From the NCBI GenBank assembly GCA_029863125.1, contig JAOTWB010000005.1:44886-108885 (forward strand): 64,000 bases of DNA, written 5' to 3'. The translations under genes were made by a program, and so were the position numbers. Under the pieces are notes generated by a model, which was not told where the DNA came from, did not search any database, and worked only from the letters and a program-made list of their open reading frames with translations. Origin of the DNA: Gammaproteobacteria bacterium (GTDB lineage Bacteria; Pseudomonadota; Gammaproteobacteria; Steroidobacterales; Woeseiaceae). Positions 1-8,092 of the stretch are shown piece by piece. How positions within the stretch are numbered: position 1 is the first letter of the stretch; the number at the start of each line of letters is the position of its first letter.

Positions 1-121
1 TCCTGTCCGGATCCGGGCGCAGCGCATCCGCCGCCTGACCGGCGGCGCCGTAAGACGGCGTGACTGCGGGCGCCGCGGCCGCCGCGGCAATGCTCTGAAT
101 GAATCGTCGACGGTTCAGCAT
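1..121 (-). CDS. N-terminal fragment of a Tat-exported protein (possibly PhoX/DUF839-like)
   Basis: Only the first 40 or so codons lie in the window; the gene continues past the left edge. The start codon is an ATG on the minus strand, and the protein opens MLNRRRFIQS followed by a run of alanines and APAV, which is a twin-arginine (Tat) signal peptide with an n-region RRRF and a hydrophobic h-region. Just after the signal comes LRPDPDR; a similar PDPxG-type segment opens many PhoX/DUF839 phosphatases, so that family is a guess from very little sequence. It is divergent from pyk, with about 118 bp between the two start codons. Export by Tat is well supported; the function is not. Confidence 0.6.
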   Translation of the reverse strand, partial: MLNRRRFIQSIAAAAAAPAVTPSYGAAGQAADALRPDPDR

Positions 122-239
122 ATCGGGTCACGTTCATTGAGGTCGGACTGGCAGCATAGCGTGCCGCACGGGCCTTCGAAAGACCAGGCTGAAATATGCG
201 TAGCACCGAGAGTGGATCAGCTGTGCAATAATCCGCGTC

Positions 240-1676
240 ATGCGGCGACGAACAAAGATAGTGGCAACGCTGGGGCCGGCGTCGGATGATGCGGATACGC
301 TCTCAGCGATGATCAACGCGGGCCTCGACGTAGGGCGGCTCAATTTCTCCCATGGTGGTGCCGATGATCATCGGAAACGTGCGGCCGAACTGCGAGCGGC
401 GGCTAGATCCTGCGGCCGGGACGTCGGCCTGCTTGGGGACCTGCAGGGACCGAAGATACGCGTGCAGCGCTTTGAAAAGCATAGTGTTGCGCTGGCGGAC
501 GGCGCCCCGTTTTTTCTGGACAGCGCGCTCGGCTTCGGGGACGGCAATCAGGATGGCGTGGGCGTCGCGCTCGAGACCCTGCATGAAGACGTCGAAGTCG
601 GTGACGTGCTGTTGCTCAACGACGGCATGATTACGCTCCAAGTGGAAAGCATTGACGGCACGCGGATTCATACGACTGTGGTTACCGGCGGGATCCTGTC
701 GGACCATAAAGGAATCAATCTGAAAGGCGGCGGCTTATCGGCTGCCGCGCTGACTGACATTGACAAGGAAAACATCAGGCTTGCTGCTGAACTGGAAGCG
801 GATTTTCTGGCCGTCTCGTTTGTACGCGGCCCCGATGACGTACATGAAGCGCGGGAACTCTTCGAGGCGGCCGGAGGCCGCGGCCTGATCGTCGCAAAAA
901 TCGAACGCGCAGAAGCCGTCGATGATATCGATGCAATTATCGGCGCCGCCGACGTGATTATGGTGGCACGCGGCGACCTCGGCGTCGAAATGGGCTATGC
1001 CGAACTTACGGGTATCCAAAAGAGACTCATTCGAAAGACGCGCAAACAACACAAGATCGTGATTACGGCGACCCAAATGATGGAGTCAATGATTCAGAAC
1101 CCGATTCCAACTCGTGCCGAAGTGTCCGACATTGCTAATGCCGTGATCGATGGAACCGATGCCGTGATGTTGTCCGGCGAGACGGCGGTCGGTAAATTCC
1201 CGGTCGAAGCGATAAGCGCGATGGCCGAGGTTTGCGTGGGCGCGGAAAAATTTCCGCTCGTCGTCGGTACGACGACTCACCGCATGAACGACCGTTTCGA
1301 ACAGGTCGACGAGGCTATCGCCATGGCCACCATGTACACGGCCAACCACATGTCGGTCAAAGCGATTATTGCATTGACCGAGTCGGGTGCGACGACGCGC
1401 TGGATGTCGCGTATACGTTCGGATATTCCGATTTACGCTTTCACGCCGCACGAGGCTACCAACAGACGTGTGTCTTTGTATCGCGGCGTTTACCCGATTT
1501 CCTTTGTGGAGAATACGGAGATGCCGAGTCGACTTTACCAGGACATTTTCAATACACTGCTGCACTACGAACTCGTCGATGTTGGCGACCTCGTCATTTT
1601 TACCAAGGGCGATACTGGAGGCCTTAGCGGCGGCACCAATGCAATGAAAGTGCTGACCGTAAAGCGTGAGACATGA
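240..1676 (+). CDS. pyk: Pyruvate kinase
   Basis: A 478-residue pyruvate kinase that converts phosphoenolpyruvate and ADP to pyruvate and ATP in lower glycolysis in the cytoplasm. The N-terminus RRRTKIVATLGPAS is the family signature; LNFSHG, DLQGPKIR, the catalytic-lysine segment AKIERAEA (about residue 222), MVARGDLGVE (241-250), TATQMMESM and SGETAVGKFP follow in the usual order, and the C-terminal domain ends with GGTNAMKVL. Length is normal. The ATG fits the family N-terminus, yet no Shine-Dalgarno sequence precedes it, and a -10-like AATAAT lies 8 bases upstream, so a very short or absent leader is possible. The stop codon overlaps the start of the acylase gene as ATGA, implying co-translation with an unrelated enzyme. 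Confidence 0.97.
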   Translation: MRRRTKIVATLGPASDDADTLSAMINAGLDVGRLNFSHGGADDHRKRAAELRAAARSCGRDVGLLGDLQGPKIRVQRFEKHSVALADGAPFFLDSALGFGDGNQDGVGVALETLHEDVEVGDVLLLNDGMITLQVESIDGTRIHTTVVTGGILSDHKGINLKGGGLSAAALTDIDKENIRLAAELEADFLAVSFVRGPDDVHEARELFEAAGGRGLIVAKIERAEAVDDIDAIIGAADVIMVARGDLGVEMGYAELTGIQKRLIRKTRKQHKIVITATQMMESMIQNPIPTRAEVSDIANAVIDGTDAVMLSGETAVGKFPVEAISAMAEVCVGAEKFPLVVGTTTHRMNDRFEQVDEAIAMATMYTANHMSVKAIIALTESGATTRWMSRIRSDIPIYAFTPHEATNRRVSLYRGVYPISFVENTEMPSRLYQDIFNTLLHYELVDVGDLVIFTKGDTGGLSGGTNAMKVLTVKRET

Positions 1677-4048
1677 GACGCGTATTCATTCGGTTCATTG
1701 CAGGCGTGTTTCTGCTGCTGGTGGTCGTCGGCGTCACTGCGACGTTTGTCCTGCGCGCCAGTCTGCCGGACCTTGACGGCGAAATTGCTGTTGCCGGTCT
1801 TGGCGCTGTCGCGAGCATCGAGCGTGACGGTAACGGTATTCCGGTAATAACGGCATCGAACCGTGCCGATCTGGCTTTCGCTACCGGTTTCGCGCACGGC
1901 CAGGATCGATTTTTTCAAATGGATATGATTCGCCGCCAGGCGGCGGGGGAACTTGCAGAGATTGTTGGCGCAATTGCGATCGATGTCGATAAACGTCATC
2001 GCTTCCACCGGTTCCGGAGTAAAGCCCGGGCTGTCGTCGAAAATGCCGCCGATGAGGACCGCGCGCTTCTCGTGGCCTACGCGGACGGGGTTAACGCCGG
2101 CCTTGTGTCGCTGGGCGCGAAGCCGTTCGAATATTTTGTTCTGGGCGCCGAACCGGAGCGCTGGACGCCCGCAGATTCGGTCTTGGTCGTCTTCGCGATG
2201 TACATGCAGTTGAATGACGCGCGGGCGACAAAGGAAGTTCAAAGAGGACTGGCCCATCGCGTCCTGCCTCCGGAGGTCTACGCGTGGCTGTATCCTCAGG
2301 GCACGCCGTGGGACGCACCCATCATGGGCGAGGCGAGGGCGGTTGCCACGGTACCGGGCCCCGGCCTGTATTCGGTACGCAACGTACCCGACAACGCGCC
2401 GCCGGCTAATGAAGTCGGCCGATATCCGCTTCGGGGCAGTAACAATTGGGTGGTGTCGGGCGCGCTGACCGCCAACGGCCGCGCGATCGTGTCCAATGAC
2501 ATGCACCTCGGTCTCAGCACGCCAAACATCTATTACCGCGCCCGGCTCGTTGTTGACGCGGCGGAAAGCGTCGATGTTGCCGGCGTGACCCTGCCGGGCT
2601 CGCCATTCATCATCGCGGGCAGCAACACGCACATCGCCTGGGGATATACCAACAGTTACGGTGACTGGACCGACGCCGTCATTCTGAAACAGGGGTCGAC
2701 GCCAGGCACATACAGGACGCCCGAAGGCGACCGGGAATTCACGCTGCATCGCGAGACCATTAATGTCAAAGACGGCGACCCGGTTAGCTATGTGGTTCGT
2801 GAAACGATCTGGGGCCCCGTCCTCGACGACGTCGATTACCCGGACGGCGAAATCGCCGTGAGCTGGATCGCGCATAAGCCGGAAGGCGTGAACCTGCGCC
2901 TGATCGATCTCGAAGAAGCGGAATCGGTTCATCAGGCGCTCAATATCGCGAATACCATGGCGATGCCGCCGCAGAATTTTGTCACGGGGGATGCTGACGG
3001 CAATATAGGCTGGACGATTGCCGGTCAGATTCCGAGAAAAACCGATTTCAATGCGATGTTACCCGCCGACTGGAGCGAAGAGCACGGTTGGCAGGGATGG
3101 CTCGACAGGGACCAGTATCCGCGGGTCGAGAATCCGGAGAGCGGGCGCATTTGGACAGCCAATGCGCGCGTTACCGATGCCGAGGCTTTGCGCCTCGTCG
3201 GAGACGGAGGTTACGATTTCGGTGCGCGGGCCCGCCAGATTCGCGACGGATTGTTCGCGGTGGACACGTTCACACCCAGGGATATGCTCGCCATTCAATA
3301 CGATGATCGCGCGCTTTTCCTGGGGCGCTGGCGCGACCTTTTGCTGGATGTCCTCGATGACCCGGTGGCTGCCGGCGATGACGCCGAACTCGCAGAATAT
3401 CGCCGACTGGTTGAAGAGTGGGTGCCTCGAGCCGCCCCGGAGTCGGTGGGCTATCGCCTCGTTCGCGCATTCCGGCTCGAGGTCGAGAAACGCGTATTCC
3501 ATGCGTTGATGGCACCCGCACGCGAGGCCTATGGCGATGACGTTGAACTACGCCGCAGCAACCAGTTCGAAGCGCCACTCTGGGCCCTCGTAACCCAACA
3601 GCCATTGCACATGCTACCCGGCAATTACGAAAGCTGGCCCGACCTCATGGTTGCCGCGGTTCGGCGGAATATCGACTATTTCAATCAGACCTACGAGGGC
3701 CCGTTGTCCAGGCGTAGCTGGGGCGAGATCAACACGGCGGCGATACGGCACCCGCTGAGCGGCAGCATTCCGCTGCTGGGTGAGTTTCTGGACATGCCGG
3801 CCGACATGTTGAGCGGCGATCTGGACATGCCGAAGGCCCAGGGCCCGGCATTTGGCGCTTCCGAGCGTTTTTCGGTTTCTCCGGGCGATGAGGCAAACAG
3901 CGTCATGCACATGCCGACCGGACAGAGCGGCCATCCGCTGTCGTCCTTCTACAGTCGGGGACACGAAGACTGGGTGCGGGGCCTGCCGAGCCCGTTTCTC
4001 CCGGGACCGGCAGAGCACAAGCTGACGCTGACCCCGGCCGCCCTGTAA
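1673..4048 (+). CDS. Penicillin acylase family (S45) Ntn-hydrolase
   Basis: A 791-residue member of the penicillin amidase family (penicillin G acylase, cephalosporin acylase, acyl-homoserine-lactone acylases). These are made as one chain and cut autocatalytically so that an internal serine becomes the N-terminal nucleophile. That serine is visible as RGSNNWVVSG (Ser256), followed by NDMHLG and the GxxWGYTNS-type segment. The N-terminus has a positively charged start and a hydrophobic stretch (residues about 9-27), a signal peptide or membrane anchor, so the enzyme should work in the periplasm. The substrate cannot be read from sequence: a beta-lactam, an acyl-homoserine lactone or another amide are all possible. 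The ATGA overlap with pyk makes it the second gene of a pyk-led operon. Confidence 0.9.
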   Translation: MRRVFIRFIAGVFLLLVVVGVTATFVLRASLPDLDGEIAVAGLGAVASIERDGNGIPVITASNRADLAFATGFAHGQDRFFQMDMIRRQAAGELAEIVGAIAIDVDKRHRFHRFRSKARAVVENAADEDRALLVAYADGVNAGLVSLGAKPFEYFVLGAEPERWTPADSVLVVFAMYMQLNDARATKEVQRGLAHRVLPPEVYAWLYPQGTPWDAPIMGEARAVATVPGPGLYSVRNVPDNAPPANEVGRYPLRGSNNWVVSGALTANGRAIVSNDMHLGLSTPNIYYRARLVVDAAESVDVAGVTLPGSPFIIAGSNTHIAWGYTNSYGDWTDAVILKQGSTPGTYRTPEGDREFTLHRETINVKDGDPVSYVVRETIWGPVLDDVDYPDGEIAVSWIAHKPEGVNLRLIDLEEAESVHQALNIANTMAMPPQNFVTGDADGNIGWTIAGQIPRKTDFNAMLPADWSEEHGWQGWLDRDQYPRVENPESGRIWTANARVTDAEALRLVGDGGYDFGARARQIRDGLFAVDTFTPRDMLAIQYDDRALFLGRWRDLLLDVLDDPVAAGDDAELAEYRRLVEEWVPRAAPESVGYRLVRAFRLEVEKRVFHALMAPAREAYGDDVELRRSNQFEAPLWALVTQQPLHMLPGNYESWPDLMVAAVRRNIDYFNQTYEGPLSRRSWGEINTAAIRHPLSGSIPLLGEFLDMPADMLSGDLDMPKAQGPAFGASERFSVSPGDEANSVMHMPTGQSGHPLSSFYSRGHEDWVRGLPSPFLPGPAEHKLTLTPAAL

Positions 4049-4080
4049 GATGGCGCGTGGCGCACAGCACGGAAACCCAA

Positions 4081-4938
4081 ATGGCAGACAGCAAATTCTC
4101 AGGAACAAGTTCCTACATCGCGACCGACGACCTGACAATGGCCGTCAACGCCGCGGTCACGCTCGAACGGCCGATCCTGGTCAAAGGAGAGCCAGGTACG
4201 GGCAAGACTCAGCTTGCCATCGAGGTGGCGAAATCGCTCGGCCGGCCGCTTCACGAGTGGCATATCAAGTCGACGACCAAGGCACAGCAGGGCCTGTACG
4301 AATACGATGCCGTTGCGCGGCTGCGTGATTCCCAACTGGGCGATGATCGTGTGCATAATATTGGCAACTACATCGTGCGCGGCAAAGTGTGGGAGGCTTT
4401 CGAGTCTGAAGAGCAACCGGTACTGCTGATCGATGAAATTGACAAGGCGGACATCGAGTTTCCCAACGACTTGCTGCGCGAGCTCGACCGAATGGAGTTT
4501 TACGTCTACGAAACAAAGCAGTTGATCAAGGCTCGCCATCGACCGATTATTGTCATTACGAGCAACAACGAAAAAGAGCTTCCGGATGCATTCTTGCGGC
4601 GCTGCTTTTTCCACTACATCAAGTTTCCGGACAAGGAAACGATGGCAGAGATAGTCGACGTCCATTATCCGGATCTGAAGAAAGACCTGCTTCGTGAAGC
4701 GCTGGAGGCTTTTTACAAGGTGCGTGACGTACGCGGCCTGAAAAAGAAACCGTCGACATCGGAGTTGCTCGACTGGATCAAGCTGCTTCTCGCCGAAGAC
4801 ATTCCACCGGAAGTACTGCGGGGCGGGGACTCGCGCAATGCGATTCCACCACTGTACGGGGCGTTGCTCAAGAATGAACAGGACGTACACCTGTTCGAAC
4901 AGCTGGTATTTCTCGACAGGCGGACGAATCCGCAGTAA
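4081..4938 (+). CDS. MoxR-family AAA+ ATPase
   Basis: An AAA+ ATPase of the MoxR group, about 285 residues from the ATG chosen here. Walker A is GEPGTGKT, Walker B is LLIDEIDKAD, and the sensor segment ITSNNEKELPDAFLRRC is intact. Family members act as chaperone-like ATPases with a von Willebrand A partner, and such a partner is encoded immediately downstream. A GTG at 4057 would add eight residues (MAHSTETQ), but the family normally begins close to the ADSKFSGTSSYIATDDL segment, so the internal ATG is preferred; neither start has a strong ribosome binding site. The gene lies just after the acylase gene on the same strand. The client of this MoxR/VWA pair is unknown; the neighbouring acylase is one possibility by location only. 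Confidence 0.93.
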   Translation: MADSKFSGTSSYIATDDLTMAVNAAVTLERPILVKGEPGTGKTQLAIEVAKSLGRPLHEWHIKSTTKAQQGLYEYDAVARLRDSQLGDDRVHNIGNYIVRGKVWEAFESEEQPVLLIDEIDKADIEFPNDLLRELDRMEFYVYETKQLIKARHRPIIVITSNNEKELPDAFLRRCFFHYIKFPDKETMAEIVDVHYPDLKKDLLREALEAFYKVRDVRGLKKKPSTSELLDWIKLLLAEDIPPEVLRGGDSRNAIPPLYGALLKNEQDVHLFEQLVFLDRRTNPQ

Positions 4939-4943
4939 GCGGT

Positions 4944-6119
4944 ATGCTGATTCCGTTCTTCTACATGCTCCGCGAAGGCGGTATGAAGACGTCGATAATC
5001 GAATTGTTGACGTTGCTCGAAGCCATGAAGAAGGGGCTGGCCGGCCAGAGCGTTGACGACTTCTACTACCTGGCGCGCACGAGCCTTGTCAAAGACGAAG
5101 CTCAGCTCGACCGTTTTGACCGAATATTCGGCGCCTACTTCAAAGGCATTGACGATTCGTTGACGGATCTCATGCAGGAGATTCCCGAGGACTGGCTGCG
5201 CCACCAGGCCGAATTAATGTTGTCCGAAGAGGAGCGCGAGCAAATCGAGGCATTAGGAGGCTTCGACGCATTGATGAAAGCGCTCCAGGAGCGGCTCGAG
5301 GAGCAGGACAAAAGGCACGAGGGAGGCAATCGCTGGATCGGTACCGCGGGAACCTCGCCGTTCGGCGCATACGGTTACAACCCGGAAGGCGTGCGCATGG
5401 GCCAGCAGGGATCACGCAATCGCAGCGCTGTAAAAGTATGGGACAAGCGAAATTATCGCAATCTTGATGACTCGATCGAACTGGGCACACGCAATATCAA
5501 GGTTGCGCTGCGCAGGCTACGAAAATTTGCTCGTGAAGGCGCTGCCGACCAGCTCGACCTCGATGACACGATCGACAAGACCGCGCGTAACGCGGGTTTG
5601 CTCGATATTCGTATGGTTCCCGAGCGGCACAATGCCGTAAAAGTGCTCCTGTGTCTCGATATCGGTGGCTCGATGGACGACCACGTGCGTATTTGCGAGG
5701 AAATGTTCTCGGCGGCGCGCAGCGAATTCAAGCATCTCGAGTACTTTTATTTTCACAATTTCATTTACGAAAGTCTGTGGAAAGACAATAGGCGCCGGCA
5801 CTCGGAAAAAACGCCGACTCTGGACATCGCGCACAAATATGGGTCGGACTACAAATTAATATTCGTTGGCGATGCGACGATGAGCCCCTACGAAATCGTC
5901 TACGCGGGCGGCAGCGTCGAGCACTGGAACGAAGAGCCCGGCGCCGTCTGGATCAAGCGACTGCTCAATACCTATCCGAAGGCGGTCTGGCTGAATCCGG
6001 AGCCAAAACAACGCTGGGATTACACACCGTCGACCAAGCTCATTCAGGAGATCATGGAAGACCGCATGTTCCCGTTAACGATCGCCGGACTGGACGAGGC
6101 AATCAAAGCATTACACTGA
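4944..6119 (+). CDS. VWA-domain protein (CoxE-like), partner of MoxR ATPase
   Basis: A 391-residue cytoplasmic-looking protein with a helical N-terminal half and a C-terminal von Willebrand factor A domain. The metal-ion-dependent adhesion site reads CLDIGGSMDD, the DxGGS variant common in the CoxE/YehP-like group rather than canonical DxSxS; the second motif is near FVGDATMSPYE. No signal peptide or membrane segment is visible. It begins 5 bases after the MoxR stop codon, so the two genes are very probably co-transcribed, matching the known MoxR-VWA pairing in which the ATPase remodels or loads a client held by the VWA protein. The specific client is not identifiable. Confidence 0.9.
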   Translation: MLIPFFYMLREGGMKTSIIELLTLLEAMKKGLAGQSVDDFYYLARTSLVKDEAQLDRFDRIFGAYFKGIDDSLTDLMQEIPEDWLRHQAELMLSEEEREQIEALGGFDALMKALQERLEEQDKRHEGGNRWIGTAGTSPFGAYGYNPEGVRMGQQGSRNRSAVKVWDKRNYRNLDDSIELGTRNIKVALRRLRKFAREGAADQLDLDDTIDKTARNAGLLDIRMVPERHNAVKVLLCLDIGGSMDDHVRICEEMFSAARSEFKHLEYFYFHNFIYESLWKDNRRRHSEKTPTLDIAHKYGSDYKLIFVGDATMSPYEIVYAGGSVEHWNEEPGAVWIKRLLNTYPKAVWLNPEPKQRWDYTPSTKLIQEIMEDRMFPLTIAGLDEAIKALH

Positions 6120-6124
6120 TTGGC

Positions 6125-6727
6125 CTACTCCGTCGTTGCGGCGGTCGGCGGGATAACGTCGGTCGGAGTTTCGGGTTGGACCAGAGTCTTCAAGTCCGCA
6201 AGGACCTGCGCCGAATGTCCCGCTGGTTTGACTGTCTCGTAGTGCTTCGCCAGCTTTCCGGCCGGATCGATGACAAATGTCTGCCGCTTCGCCACGGTCA
6301 TGCCGAGCATCCGCGTTTTGACGCCGTAGGCGTCAGCGACGCTTCCGGTCGTATCCGCCAGCAGCGGAAACGGCAGGGAGTGATGCTCAGCGAATTGCCG
6401 GTGCGAATCGACGTCGTCGAGACTGACGCCGAGTATCTGTGCATTCAAATCGCGAAACGCAAATATGTTGTCGCGAAACTCGCAGGCTTCGGTAGTGCAG
6501 CCTGGGGTCTCATCCTTGGGGTAGAAATAGAGCACGACCCAATGTTCGCGATAGTCCTCCAATGAGTGCAGCTGCCCCGTCTGGTCGGGCAGCTCGAAGT
6601 CCGGTGCAGGGTTGCCCGGCAGCAGCCGCTCGGTCGCCGAGCCGCTGGGAGCCAGCATGAGGGTGGCCGCAGCCGCGGCCGCCGCGAGAATGGCAATAGC
6701 GGCGGATTTTGTGTTTAAAAAACTCAA
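6125..6727 (-). CDS. Exported peroxiredoxin, BCP/PrxQ type
   Basis: A thiol peroxidase that reduces hydroperoxides using a peroxidatic cysteine. The motif DETPGCTTEAC shows the peroxidatic Cys and a second Cys five residues later, the arrangement of BCP/PrxQ enzymes. The body starts PGNPAPDFELPDQTG, typical of the AhpC/TSA fold. Unlike most BCP proteins it has an N-terminal hydrophobic alanine-rich segment ending near APSGSA, a signal peptide. The start chosen is TTG at 6727 (about 200 residues), which gives MSFLNTKSAAIAIL and has GGGA 8 bases upstream; a longer reading frame to 6850 has no recognisable content and runs into the divergent patatin start region. Location is probably periplasmic. 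Confidence 0.88.
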   Translation of the reverse strand: MSFLNTKSAAIAILAAAAAAATLMLAPSGSATERLLPGNPAPDFELPDQTGQLHSLEDYREHWVVLYFYPKDETPGCTTEACEFRDNIFAFRDLNAQILGVSLDDVDSHRQFAEHHSLPFPLLADTTGSVADAYGVKTRMLGMTVAKRQTFVIDPAGKLAKHYETVKPAGHSAQVLADLKTLVQPETPTDVIPPTAATTE

Positions 6728-6843
6728 TTTGTGGTTCCCGATTCGAAATAATGAGCTGCAGGTCTTAGCTGCGGCAGGGCCGATATTATACGCTGTATGC
6801 TTGTCTTGTGCGCAGGGGCGCCGTAACAACCCGTATTTTTCGG

Positions 6844-8058
6844 ATGACACAGCGAGTTAATGACATCAAGACGGCCCTGGTATTGCCGGGTGGTGGCGCC
6901 CGCGGGGCTTTCCAGGTCGGGGTGCTCAAGGCGGTGGCCGAGCTGCTTCCCCGCAAGAGCGCCAACCCATTCCGTATCATCAGCGGCACTTCGGCCGGTG
7001 CTGTCAATTCGGTCGTCCTGGCATCGCGCGCGCAGCATCTGCGGTCAGCCGTCGCGGAACTGGAGCAGGTGTGGGGACATTTTCGCTGTCACCATGTTTA
7101 CAAGGCCGATCATCTTACAATGCTCAAGAGCAGCCTGCACTGGCTGGCGTCGATCGTACTGGCTGGCTGGCTGGTCGGTGTGCCCAAGTCATTGTTCGAT
7201 AACGCGCCGCTGAGGGCACTGCTGAATCGCAACGTTCACTTTCCCCGAATCCAGGACGCGATCGAAAGCGGTTACCTTGACGCTATTGCGATTACGGCGG
7301 CGGGCTATTCGTCGGCGCGTTCGACCTCGTTCTTCGAGGCGACCGCCGACCACGACAGCTGGGAACGAACGCGACGTCTCGGCCTGCGCACCGACCTGAC
7401 TCTCGATCACATCATGGCAAGCATTGCCGTGCCCATGATCTTTCCGCCGGTCAGAATCGGAAACGAGTACTTTGGCGACGGTGCAATGCGCCAGGCGACG
7501 CCGCTTAGTCCGGCAGTGCACCTCGGTGCCGACAGAATTCTGGTTATCGGCATACGTGATGAAACAGGCGATCGGGCGCCCGATACTGGTCCCGAGTTAC
7601 CCAGCTTTGCACAAATCGCCGGCTACATGCTGGATACGCTATTCATGGATGGACTTTATTCCGATCTTGAGCGTATAACTCGCATCAACCAGCTGATCGA
7701 TTCGATAGCGATTGGCCGCAGACCGGAGTCCGTGGCGAACATGCGCGCCATCGATACGATGTTGGTCGTGCCGAGCGAGGATCTGCGCGTTATCGCCCAC
7801 CGGCACCGCAAGGAACTGCCGTTTGCCATCCGAGCTCTGCTGCGCGGCGTCGGCGGGAACAGCCCCGGTGAGAATCGATTGCTCAGCTTTCTGCTGTTTG
7901 AAAAAGCGTATACGCGCGAACTCATCAAGCTCGGTTATCACGATGCGATGAATGTCAAGGACGAGCTGCTGGATTTCGTGACGGGCGCCGACGTGCCGCG
8001 GCTGTTCGCGCCCAACTGGATCAGGAAGGACCTGAGCGCGTTTCACTCGGAGCTGTAG
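6844..8058 (+). CDS. Patatin-like phospholipase
   Basis: A patatin-family lipid acyl hydrolase of about 404 residues. The oxyanion-hole motif GGGARGAFQ, the nucleophile elbow GTSAG and the catalytic-aspartate motif FGDGA are all present, so a Ser-Asp dyad enzyme is expected. The middle region around HWLASIVLAGWLVGV is hydrophobic and may touch the membrane. The start used is the ATG giving MTQRVNDIKTALVLPGGG; a GTG at 6808 would add 12 residues that look non-coding. It is divergent from the peroxiredoxin gene, with their promoters sharing about 115 bp. In this family DUF3336-free members of this size act on phospholipids, but the physiological role here is unknown. Confidence 0.92.
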   Translation: MTQRVNDIKTALVLPGGGARGAFQVGVLKAVAELLPRKSANPFRIISGTSAGAVNSVVLASRAQHLRSAVAELEQVWGHFRCHHVYKADHLTMLKSSLHWLASIVLAGWLVGVPKSLFDNAPLRALLNRNVHFPRIQDAIESGYLDAIAITAAGYSSARSTSFFEATADHDSWERTRRLGLRTDLTLDHIMASIAVPMIFPPVRIGNEYFGDGAMRQATPLSPAVHLGADRILVIGIRDETGDRAPDTGPELPSFAQIAGYMLDTLFMDGLYSDLERITRINQLIDSIAIGRRPESVANMRAIDTMLVVPSEDLRVIAHRHRKELPFAIRALLRGVGGNSPGENRLLSFLLFEKAYTRELIKLGYHDAMNVKDELLDFVTGADVPRLFAPNWIRKDLSAFHSEL

Positions 8059-8092
8059 GAACAGCGCCTGGCAGCGATGGAGCGGCAGGGCT

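Noticed and set aside
1565..2932. 455-codon open frame on the minus strand opposite the acylase gene
   Set aside because: It is exactly antisense to conserved acylase and pyk sequence, has no family motif, and reflects GC-biased third positions.
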